Shown here: piece by piece, positions 47,601 to 53,401 of the stretch
Layout: each line of letters begins with the position of its first letter
Position numbering within the stretch: position 1 is the stretch's first letter
Assembly: GCA_947476255.1 (NCBI GenBank)
Contig: CANJPY010000025.1
Location: 1-53,401, forward strand
DNA: 53,401 nt
From: Chthoniobacteraceae bacterium
GTDB lineage: Bacteria; Verrucomicrobiota; Verrucomicrobiia; Chthoniobacterales; Chthoniobacteraceae
Direction: 5' to 3'
The notes under the pieces: generated by a model
Told to the model about the DNA's origin: nothing
Databases searched by the model: none
Seen by the model: the letters and a program-made list of their open reading frames with translations, nothing else
Program-made: the position numbers and the translations under genes

Positions 47601-48896
47601 TGGAAGCTCGAAGCCCTCGCTCCCCAGCTCGGTGCCGCCGCTTTAAGCCCCGATCCCGCCCTGCGGAGTGCTGCGGTAGAAGGTTTGCGAGCCCTCGGCG
47701 GCGAACCGGCGGTGCGAGAAGCCAAAAAACTTCTTACGGCTGACAATGCTCCCGAAGTCCAACTTCAGGCCCTGGCTATTCTCGCGAAAGTACGCCCACA
47801 GGATGCCATCAAGGAAGCCACGTTGATCCTCTCCAATGTCACGCAGCCTTCCGCAGCGCTTCCAGTTTGGAGAACGCTGACTGCTGCTGATGTGGGTATT
47901 GCGCAAACAGTGGCATTGAAGGCCAAGGACACGCTTCCAAAAGCCGCCCAGGATGCTGGCCTTCAATCTGCCCGCGAACTAGGCAGACGGGGTGCTGCTT
48001 TGGAACAAGCTTTGCGCGGAAAAACCAGTCAGGGAGCCACCGCAAAACGCAGCTCTCAGGACTGGGCGAAACTGGTGCAAGAACGCGGAAACGCAGCCAA
48101 GGGTGAACGTACCTACCACAGCTCCACGATGAGCTGTGTCCAGTGCCACGTCATTGGTGGAGCTGGAGGAAAACTCGGGCCCGATATGTCCACCATCGGC
48201 GCGAGCGCCCCGCTGGATTACGTCATTGAAAGCGTCTTGGAACCTTCCGCCAAGGTTAAGGAGGGTTATCACGGCGTGAACTATTCCCTCACCGACGGTT
48301 CGTCGCTCACGGGCATTCCCTTCGAAGAAAACGGCAACTCCATTAAAATACGCGTGCCCGGGGGCGTGGAAATCGAAGTGCCAAAAAGCAAAATCAAGAG
48401 TTCAGAAGTGATTGGTTCTCTGATGCCTGCTGGTCTCATCGAAGCGCTTACTGAAGAGGAGAAAATCAACCTCTTCGCCTTTCTTGGCTCGGTCGGACGG
48501 CCCGGTACGTTTGATGCCAGTAACGGCGGCGTTGCCCGTGCATGGCGGATCACTGCCAGTGCCGACGATGCTAAAATGGGCCGCAACCTGGCGACTGCTA
48601 TAGCCGCTTACAGCCTCACAGATGGAAGCCTTCTCCCCGAACACCTCGAAGTGCCACTCGCCGCCACCTCTGGAGATTCGGCATTTGCCGTGACAAGATT
48701 TGCTCTGGGTTCACCCGGCAAAGTAACCTTGGACGTAGTCGGCTCAGTTGAATTTTGGGTCGACGGCCAACCCGCCCGCCCGGGTGAAAGCCAGTTTGCC
48801 GCAGGCGAACACGTCCTCGCCGTGCCGCTCAAAAAAGCCAGCCTGCCGAAGGCTCTGAAAGCCTCGGTTTCAAACGCCCGGTTCCTCGCGCCTTAA
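44616..48896 (+). CDS. PVC-type membrane-bound dehydrogenase-like protein with SGNH-like domain, HEAT repeats and haem-binding CxxCH
   Basis: This is a 1,426-residue secreted protein with a signal peptide (MKFSLLLPLLALSASAFVSSIHAA). Residues about 30-250 resemble an SGNH/GDSL hydrolase, but the nucleophile motif reads GDT (38-40) instead of GDS while a late HPTSEG block is kept, so this domain may be inactive. Residues about 345-700 are the PVC_mdh-type propeller beginning LEISLWAENPLLSKPVEM, with DTDGDGKAD as a Ca-binding-like loop. Residues about 700-1130 are helical HEAT-like repeats. MSCVQCH (Cys1174, Cys1177, His1178) followed by GGKLGPDMSTIG is the haem-binding domain typical of planctomycete and verrucomicrobial proteins, implying c-type cytochrome maturation and electron transfer in the periplasm. 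Residues about 1300-1426 form a beta-rich end. Sugar or polyol oxidation is the usual guess for this family; the substrate is unknown. Confidence 0.9.
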   Translation: MKFSLLLPLLALSASAFVSSIHAAPFPIQPNDRVLFMGDTLLEREGSEAALETILTHHFATVPFTVRNLSFSADLPTGVSRASFDPATAGMDRIRTQLDLVKPTVAILGYGMAASLEEMTYRSGDPNLNADPTRYGAEFSPAKFKADLGKLMDAIVASNATPVRFVLLAPLQHEDVRAKRPGLPNPAEHNRILAGYVQAIRELAAERGARFVDQASLAQTDVKRTLSENGIHPTSEGMEHWATALAKDLGWSASEDKPVLKDSPLRKALQRKNDLFFHRWRPANHTYIFGFRKREQGRNAVEMEQFDALLEKADAAIAALKAGKQAPPEPILPPDPIASTPVAAPAFNLEDGLEISLWAENPLLSKPVEMNWDAKGRLWVATTPIYPQIQPGAYPTDKVFILEDTKRAGRADKATLFADNLLIPTGIEPSLEITGGRNAAYVGASTELLLLRDTDGDGKADQRSVVLSGFGTEDTHHTIHALHWGVDGRLYFSQSVYIHSHMETPWGVVRLNSGGVLAYDPRTERVEVFVKGLWNNWGHQTNAEGQSFLTDGAGSSGVSWAYPGATFAPSEGSKGVMPSVSNSGYPKFCSLEIIRSPLFPEAWQGHAITCDFRAHRIVRFSLKDLSRGDSPKSAFATSDQPAVVHTADQGFRPIDVKLGPDGALYVADWTNPVINHGEVDFRDPRRDKVSGRIWRISSKAGNPVAWESLWEKDTPALLNALLSNNLWEQQQARKILSQRVKNGAWDKLEAWQKEKNTPSASREAAYIRAAAFGAEAAIKGLDLNDPANTAWEARWRGSLAGAAGNVERLAVLAKDASPRVRVEAMRALARIPSEAAAEAASIAIENQPAGDPHYDFAMKLTMREVGSLWMTGVVEGRWDWKSQETKFANRLLALETADASKLLSTVMKNLTLPSNGSGPWAKLIGYAGGAEEASKLWSVVTLQPQDPTVVAQGLEALLAAAGRGVRPSSETATLSRFVSDKNQAVMRPALTLAGLWKLEALAPQLGAAALSPDPALRSAAVEGLRALGGEPAVREAKKLLTADNAPEVQLQALAILAKVRPQDAIKEATLILSNVTQPSAALPVWRTLTAADVGIAQTVALKAKDTLPKAAQDAGLQSARELGRRGAALEQALRGKTSQGATAKRSSQDWAKLVQERGNAAKGERTYHSSTMSCVQCHVIGGAGGKLGPDMSTIGASAPLDYVIESVLEPSAKVKEGYHGVNYSLTDGSSLTGIPFEENGNSIKIRVPGGVEIEVPKSKIKSSEVIGSLMPAGLIEALTEEEKINLFAFLGSVGRPGTFDASNGGVARAWRITASADDAKMGRNLATAIAAYSLTDGSLLPEHLEVPLAATSGDSAFAVTRFALGSPGKVTLDVVGSVEFWVDGQPARPGESQFAAGEHVLAVPLKKASLPKALKASVSNARFLAP

Positions 48897-48901
48897 CCCA
48901 C

Positions 48902-48948
48902 GGATTACGAAGGGCACGAACCTCGCAGCTCCTGCCCTTCCGTAATCC
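48902..48948. terminator. Bidirectional terminator hairpin between convergent genes
   Basis: GGATTACGAAGGGCA at 48902-48916 pairs with the segment at 48933-48948, leaving a 16-base loop. The arms are complementary over 15 bases with a single unpaired G. It lies in the 51-base gap between the convergent ends at 48896 and 48948. Confidence 0.7.
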
Positions 48949-49523
48949 TAGACAGGCGTTTTAGCGACAAGCCGCCTTTCGGCGTCTCCAAGCTCGCGCC
49001 ATACGCCGCTTTGTTGTGAGCCAAGCTCCAGGGCCCCGATTCTCACCCGCACAAGCCTCAAGGTGGGATGTCCCACAGCTGCAGTCATTTTGCGGACTTG
49101 ATGATATTTCCCCTCCACAAGCACCAGCGATATCCAACAGTCCAAAACCGTTTTCCTCACACGCACAGGCGGATTGCGCGCAGGAAGCTCCGGCTGCGGG
49201 TCCAGTAAGTCGGCCCTGCATGGCAATGTTTTCTGACGGCCCAGCAGTATTCCGTCTCTGAGATTTTGCAACGCCGCAGCTGCGGGTATACGCTCCACAA
49301 GCGCCCAGTACTCGCGCTCATGCGCCCGGGTAGGTTGCAGCAGGCGCGCGTTCCATTCAGGTTCATCACTGAGCAAAAGCAACCCCTCGCTGTCCGCATC
49401 CAGCCGCCCAATCGGGTAGACACGCGGCGGGAAATCGAACTCCGCCAGAGTGCCCCACCGAGAACCCGGCTCGGGTGTGAACTGGGACAAAATGCCGTAG
49501 GGTTTGTGAAATGCGAGTAACAC
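48948..49523 (-). CDS. rluE: 23S rRNA pseudouridine synthase of the RluE/RsuA family
   Basis: This is a 191-residue protein without an S4 domain, matching the short RluE type (about 190-220 residues) rather than RsuA or RluB. The catalytic motif GRLDADSEGLLLLS is complete, with its Asp as the nucleophile that attacks the target uridine. The start MLLAFHKPYGILSQF is the family's usual N-terminal strand, and EGKYHQVRKMTAAVGHP is the second conserved block. RluE modifies U2457 of 23S rRNA in E. coli; the exact target here is inferred. It lies downstream of ahcY on the same strand, with a terminator between. Confidence 0.9.
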   Translation of the reverse strand: MLLAFHKPYGILSQFTPEPGSRWGTLAEFDFPPRVYPIGRLDADSEGLLLLSDEPEWNARLLQPTRAHEREYWALVERIPAAAALQNLRDGILLGRQKTLPCRADLLDPQPELPARNPPVRVRKTVLDCWISLVLVEGKYHQVRKMTAAVGHPTLRLVRVRIGALELGSQQSGVWRELGDAERRLVAKTPV

Positions 49524-49540
49524 AGGGGCGAGCGGTTTCG

Positions 49541-49569
49541 GGAAAAATGAAAGACGGTGGGCCGTCTTT
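49541..49569 (-). terminator. Rho-independent terminator downstream of ahcY
   Basis: AAAGACGG (49550-49557) and CCGTCTTT (49562-49569) form a perfect eight-base stem with a four-base loop. Read on the minus strand the hairpin is followed by CATTTTTC, a T-rich tail. It ends the metK-ahcY transcript and separates it from rluE. Confidence 0.75.
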
Positions 49570-49632
49570 GTTCAAGACAACCACACCGTCTTTTTCACAA
49601 GCGTCCGTTAAAATCGGCGCCGTGTTGTCCGT

Positions 49633-51057
49633 TTAGTAACGGTAATGTTCAGGCTTGTAGGGTCCTTCGGGAGCGACGCCTAAATACCCAGACTGTTTCG
49701 GTGTAAGCGTGGTGAGCTTTACCCCGATTTTTTCGAGGTGCAAACGCGCGACTTCCTCGTCCAATTTTTTGGGAAGCACGTAAACCGCTGGCTTGTAGAC
49801 GTCGCGGTTCTTCCAGAGATCCAGCTGTGCCAGCACCTGATTTGAAAAGCTGGCGGACATCACGAAGCTCGGGTGCCCTGTGGCACAGCCCAGATTCACC
49901 AAACGCCCCTCGGCAAGCAGGAATATTTCGCGCCCGTCTGGGAAGCGGTACTTGTCCACTTGTGGCTTGATGTTCACCCGCTGCACGCCACTTGCTGCGT
50001 TGAGAATGTCGACCTGAATCTCGTTATCGAAGTGCCCGATGTTTGCGATGATCGCCTGATCCTTCATCGCCTTCATGTGTTCAAAGGTGATCACATCGAC
50101 GTTGCCCGTCGTGGTGATGTAAATATCGCCTCGGCCGAGAGTATCCTCGAGCGTCGTGACTTCATACCCTTCCATCGCCGCCTGCAACGCGTTGATCGGA
50201 TCCACCTCGGTCACAATGACCCGGGCACCCTGCCCGCGCAGAGACTGCGCCGATCCCTTACCCACGTCGCCATAACCGCAAACCACTGCCACCTTGCCCG
50301 AAATCATCACGTCAATCGCTCGGTTTAAACCATCCACCAGCGAATGCCGGCAACCGTACAAATTGTCGAATTTCGACTTCGTCACAGAATCATTCACGTT
50401 GAAAGACGGCACCAACAACTTGCCCTGCTCCTGAAGTTTGTAAAGACGGTGCACACCGGTGGTTGTTTCCTCGGACACGCCGCGCCATGCCTTGACCACC
50501 TCATGCCAGTGCAAGGGGTTCTCACGGTGCATGTCCTTCAGAAGATCCTTGATGACCTGCTCTTCCACGTTGGAGGACGAAGTATTCACCCAGCCATCGC
50601 CGTCTTCGAGCTCGTACCCTTTATGGATGAGAAGGGTCACGTCGCCGCCATCATCCACCACCATTTCCGGTCCCTTCCCATCAGGAAAAGTGACGGCCTG
50701 GCGCGTGCACCACCAATACTCTTCGAGGGTTTCTCCCTTCCACGCAAACACTGGTACTCCAGCTGCTGCGATCGCTGCCGCCGCATGGTCCTGAGTGGAG
50801 AAAATATTGCAGCTCGCCCAGCGCACAATGGCGCCAAGATCCACGAGCGTTTCAATGAGAACCGCCGTCTGGATGGTCATGTGAAGAGATCCCGTGATCC
50901 GCACGCCTGCGAGGGGCTTTTGCGGGGCGTACTTTTCACGGATGGCCATCAGCCCTGGCATTTCCTTTTCTGCGATGGAAATTTCCTTGCGCCCCCACTC
51001 CGCCAGGGAAAGGTCGCGCACCTTGAAATCAGAAGTGTTATTTGTTTGTGTTAACAT
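49633..51057 (-). CDS. ahcY: Adenosylhomocysteinase (S-adenosylhomocysteine hydrolase)
   Basis: This 474-residue enzyme uses NAD to split S-adenosylhomocysteine into adenosine and homocysteine, removing the product inhibitor of methyltransferases. The NAD-binding loop [18 protein letters not shown] is intact, as is the catalytic region [13 protein letters not shown] with its Lys and Asp. The C-terminus KPEHYRY is the family end that completes the neighbouring subunit's cofactor site. At 474 residues it is the long form, with an insert around [14 protein letters not shown]. It follows metK on the same strand after 36 bases, so the two form a SAM-cycle operon. No clear ribosome binding site precedes the ATG. 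Confidence 0.97.
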   Translation of the reverse strand: MLTQTNNTSDFKVRDLSLAEWGRKEISIAEKEMPGLMAIREKYAPQKPLAGVRITGSLHMTIQTAVLIETLVDLGAIVRWASCNIFSTQDHAAAAIAAAGVPVFAWKGETLEEYWWCTRQAVTFPDGKGPEMVVDDGGDVTLLIHKGYELEDGDGWVNTSSSNVEEQVIKDLLKDMHRENPLHWHEVVKAWRGVSEETTTGVHRLYKLQEQGKLLVPSFNVNDSVTKSKFDNLYGCRHSLVDGLNRAIDVMISGKVAVVCGYGDVGKGSAQSLRGQGARVIVTEVDPINALQAAMEGYEVTTLEDTLGRGDIYITTTGNVDVITFEHMKAMKDQAIIANIGHFDNEIQVDILNAASGVQRVNIKPQVDKYRFPDGREIFLLAEGRLVNLGCATGHPSFVMSASFSNQVLAQLDLWKNRDVYKPAVYVLPKKLDEEVARLHLEKIGVKLTTLTPKQSGYLGVAPEGPYKPEHYRY

Positions 51058-51093
51058 ATGAATCCGTTGTTGTTGCTAAGCTCTGGTGAAACC

Positions 51094-52263
51094 TTAAACA
51101 GCCTTGCGAAGGGCCTCTGTCTTGTCCGTGTGCTCCCACGTGATTTCCGGGTCGTTCTTTCCAAAGTGACCATAGTTCGTCGTCTTGGAATAGATCGGTC
51201 TGAGCAAATCAAGCTGCTTCACAATCTGAGCTGGCTTGAATGAAAAGACCTCGGCTACCGCTTTCTCAATGCTCTCCTCGGAAACTTTCGCCGTCCCGAA
51301 AGTGTCGATGTGGATGCTTACTGGATCGGGGTATCCAATGGCGTAGGCAAACTGCACTTCACAACGGTCAGCCAAACCAGCCGCCACAATGTTTTTTGCC
51401 ACGTACCGTCCCATATACGCCGCCGACCGATCCACCTTCGAGGGATCCTTCCCCGAAAACGCTCCGCCTCCATGCCGGCCCATTCCGCCGTAGGAATCCA
51501 CGATGATTTTGCGGCCCGTGAGACCTGTATCGCCCTGAGGCCCGCCCACCACGAAACGTCCCGTCGGATTAATCAGAAACTGCGTGTCTGCCGTCAAAAG
51601 TTCCGCCGGCAGTTCCTTGCGAATCACTTCATCAATCAGAAACGAGCGTATCGTCGCATTGGAAACAGACTCCGCATGCTGGGTGGAAATGACCACGTTC
51701 GAGATGCCCACAACACGGTGACCCTCATAAATCACAGACACCTGTGACTTTGCATCCGGACGGAGCCACTTGACCACTCCACTCTTGCGGATTTGCGTCA
51801 GCGCGCGCCCCAGACGGTGCGCAAACATCACAGGAGCCGGCATCAATTCCGGAGTTTCGTTGCACGCGAAACCAAACATCAAACCCTGGTCTCCAGCACC
51901 CTGTTCCGCCGTATCCTTGCCGTCGGCCGCGCGCGCATCCACGCCCTGCGCGATGTCCGGCGACTGGGCTGTGACGATGTTCATCACGAAAACCTTGTCC
52001 GCATGAAAAACGTCGTCGTCATTGGTGTATCCAATGCCACGAATCGACTCACGCACCAGAGCCGTGTAATCGGGGTTGGAACGTGTGGTGATTTCTCCGC
52101 CCACGACAACCACGTTGCTCTTTGCGTAGACCTCACAAGCCACACGGCTGTGCGGATCTCCGGCTAAACAGGCATCAAGGATCGCATCGGAGATAGTGTC
52201 GCAGACTTTGTCGGGATGACCTTCACCGACGGACTCTGAGGAAAAAATATAGCGGCGTGACAT
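51094..52263 (-). CDS. metK: S-adenosylmethionine synthase
   Basis: This enzyme makes S-adenosylmethionine from methionine and ATP in the cytoplasm. It has 389 residues from the ATG at 52263, where the protein begins [19 protein letters not shown], a normal family start; an upstream in-frame ATG at 52308 would add 15 unrelated residues. Signature motifs are GHPDKVCD (methionine/ATP site), [12 protein letters not shown] and [16 protein letters not shown]. It leads a two-gene operon with ahcY. The start lies 63 bases from the alternative start of a SahR-like regulator on the other strand, pointing to control by SAH level. Confidence 0.97.
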   Translation of the reverse strand: MSRRYIFSSESVGEGHPDKVCDTISDAILDACLAGDPHSRVACEVYAKSNVVVVGGEITTRSNPDYTALVRESIRGIGYTNDDDVFHADKVFVMNIVTAQSPDIAQGVDARAADGKDTAEQGAGDQGLMFGFACNETPELMPAPVMFAHRLGRALTQIRKSGVVKWLRPDAKSQVSVIYEGHRVVGISNVVISTQHAESVSNATIRSFLIDEVIRKELPAELLTADTQFLINPTGRFVVGGPQGDTGLTGRKIIVDSYGGMGRHGGGAFSGKDPSKVDRSAAYMGRYVAKNIVAAGLADRCEVQFAYAIGYPDPVSIHIDTFGTAKVSEESIEKAVAEVFSFKPAQIVKQLDLLRPIYSKTTNYGHFGKNDPEITWEHTDKTEALRKAV

Positions 52264-52310
52264 GACGGGGTGCTGGTTGGATTTAAACAATAGGTTGGGA
52301 GGCGCCACAC

Positions 52311-52345
52311 GATGTATTGACGCATCATGATGGGAGGATGTATTG
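52311..52345. promoter_or_regulatory. Candidate SahR-type operator between metK and the regulator gene
   Basis: The nine-base sequence GATGTATTG occurs at 52311-52319 and again at 52337-52345. Between them lies the perfect ten-base palindrome CATCATGATG (52323-52332). The whole cluster sits in the gap shared by the divergent metK and ArsR-methyltransferase genes if the regulator starts at 52354. I have no reference motif in hand to confirm it. Confidence 0.4.
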
Positions 52346-52353
52346 CTTCCACC

Positions 52354-53280
52354 ATGGCGTCAATCTTCAAATCGCTCCGCCTTCTGGCGGATGACACGCG
52401 CGTGCGCCTTCTGCTCCTCTTGCGGCAGGAAGAACTTTCTGTCGCAGAACTCCAAGAGATCCTCGGCATGGGCCAATCCCGCATCTCCTCGCACCTCGCA
52501 CAACTGCGCACGGGCCGGCTCGTGACGGACCGCAGGGCCGGGAAAAATATATACTATACCGTGGATCCAGCGATGTTTCCCCCCGAGATTTCCCGCGTTC
52601 TTGACGCCGGGTCCGGCGAGATTTCAGAGTTCAAAGCAGATTCCCGGGGGTTGGCTGCGGTTCGGCGTAAAAGGGCTGATTTGAGTCGTGAGTATTTCAA
52701 CCGGATGGCCGGCCGTTTTGGCCGCACGTATTGCCCTGGGAGGACCTGGCAAGGCGTGGCGCGTATGTTGTTCGCATTGGTTCCCCACATTGACATCGCC
52801 GATCTGGGAGCTGGCGAAGGCCATTTGTCCCAACTTCTTGCGAAACGCGCGCGGCACGTGATTGCGGTTGATAATTCCGATAAGATGGTCGAGTACGGCA
52901 CTAAATTGGCCCGTGACAACGGCATCTCCAATTTGGAGTACAGACTGGGGGATATTGAGGATCCCCCGATAGCGTCAGGCAGTGTGGATCTCGTGATCCT
53001 TTCGCAGGCCCTCCACCATGCGACCCGGCCCCAGCGCGCTCTGGAGGCGGCTTACCGCATCCTGCGGCCAGGCGGCCAGGTTGCGGTGTTGGATCTGCTC
53101 TCCCACCAGTTTGAGCAGGCACGGGAGCTTTATGCAGACAGCTGGCTGGGATTTACAGAGGCGGAAATTAGTGGTTTTCTGTCTGACGCGGGCTTCAACA
53201 ACGTCGACGCTGAGGTTGTGGCCCGGGACGAACAAAATGCTGTTTTCCAGACAGTTCTAGCGACCGGAAAGAAAAACTGA
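52354..53280 (+). CDS. SahR-like ArsR-family regulator fused to a SAM-dependent methyltransferase domain
   Basis: The product has 308 residues from the ATG at 52354; in-frame ATGs at 52327 and 52330 would add up to 9 residues but would overlap the repeat cluster, and the only GGAGG (52333-52337) is 16 bases from 52354. Residues about 5-75 are an ArsR winged helix (ADDTRVRLL, then [23 protein letters not shown] and GKNIYYTVD). Residues about 125-300 are a class I methyltransferase fold with [12 protein letters not shown] as the SAM/SAH-binding motif and [11 protein letters not shown]. This architecture, beside metK-ahcY, matches SahR, which in Proteobacteria represses SAM-cycle genes and responds to S-adenosylhomocysteine. 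The methyltransferase-like domain probably serves as the sensor. Autoregulation is likely given the shared intergenic gap. Confidence 0.88.
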   Translation: MASIFKSLRLLADDTRVRLLLLLRQEELSVAELQEILGMGQSRISSHLAQLRTGRLVTDRRAGKNIYYTVDPAMFPPEISRVLDAGSGEISEFKADSRGLAAVRRKRADLSREYFNRMAGRFGRTYCPGRTWQGVARMLFALVPHIDIADLGAGEGHLSQLLAKRARHVIAVDNSDKMVEYGTKLARDNGISNLEYRLGDIEDPPIASGSVDLVILSQALHHATRPQRALEAAYRILRPGGQVAVLDLLSHQFEQARELYADSWLGFTEAEISGFLSDAGFNNVDAEVVARDEQNAVFQTVLATGKKN

Positions 53281-53329
53281 CTTTCGTTTCCTGATCCGGG
53301 CCATAAACCTAGAAACGCCATTGAGGGAT

Positions 53330-53401
53330 CACATGCCGGAGGCATCACCGCCATTTGCCGGTGGTTGAGCGAAGCGACACCACCGGTTGTCAGACCACAA
53401 A
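53330..53401. repeat. REP-like palindromic element at the right edge
   Basis: After the regulator stop, CCGGTGGT (53358-53365) pairs perfectly with ACCACCGG (53379-53386) around a 13-base loop. An alternative ACCG/CGGT pairing lies just before it (53347-53362). The GC-rich, loop-containing arrangement resembles dispersed extragenic palindromes. Only one copy is in view, so dispersal cannot be shown; the element may continue past the edge. Confidence 0.4.

Noticed and set aside
52264..52353. SAM or SAH riboswitch upstream of metK
   Set aside because: There are only about 90 bases to the regulator start, with no multi-stem aptamer pattern; a protein regulator explains the context better.
28425..53401. 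tRNA or rRNA genes, insertion sequences or prophage genes
   Set aside because: I found no cloverleaf, rRNA segment, transposase, integrase or phage structural gene; the coding content is ordinary chromosomal.

Overview
The window looks like a piece of a GC-rich Verrucomicrobiota chromosome. The evidence is a secreted PVC-type dehydrogenase-like protein with a CxxCH haem motif, an enormous autotransporter-associated beta-strand repeat (PATR) protein, NHL/Ig surface proteins, and an ArsR-methyltransferase regulator beside metK-ahcY. The assignment to phylum is inference from gene content; I cannot place it more finely.

Left half (1-28424, minus strand): one reading frame starts at 28424 and is still open at base 1, giving at least 9,474 codons of a secreted Gly/Ser/Thr/Asn-rich beta-repeat protein whose C-terminus lies outside the window. 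It has an unusually long basic N-terminal extension before its signal peptide and at least 25 PATR motifs. It also holds two diverged giant internal copies of about 9-10 kb, a seven-fold 207-bp tandem array, and a second repeat family built around a Gly-Met motif. Similar GTTGTC/GACAAC palindromes lie on both sides of its start codon.

Middle (28.6-38.5 kb, plus strand): a secreted alkaline-phosphatase-superfamily enzyme, a secreted FAD-dependent oxidoreductase with carbohydrate-binding-like ends, an NHL six-bladed propeller/Ig protein followed by an apparent gene remnant, tryptophanyl-tRNA synthetase, and a polysaccharide deacetylase whose end overlaps a GlcD-type FAD oxidase.

Right (39.9-53.4 kb): an HNH endonuclease, a small secreted protein of unknown function, and a three-part membrane redox fusion (two FMN-binding domains, a NosR/NapH-like membrane core, an ApbE flavin transferase). 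These are followed by TrmB, the 1,426-residue PVC dehydrogenase-like protein, an RluE-type pseudouridine synthase, and the S-adenosylmethionine cycle pair metK-ahcY. A SahR-like ArsR-methyltransferase is transcribed divergently from metK-ahcY, and the short gap between them holds a repeat/palindrome cluster that could be its operator. The last 70 bases carry a REP-like hairpin.

The surface and secreted proteins suggest a cell that invests in polymer binding and oxidation outside the cytoplasm. The most unusual objects are the giant repeat protein and the self-contained flavinylation fusion. Start sites were chosen by signal peptide, domain start or ribosome binding site; many genes here lack a clear Shine-Dalgarno sequence.
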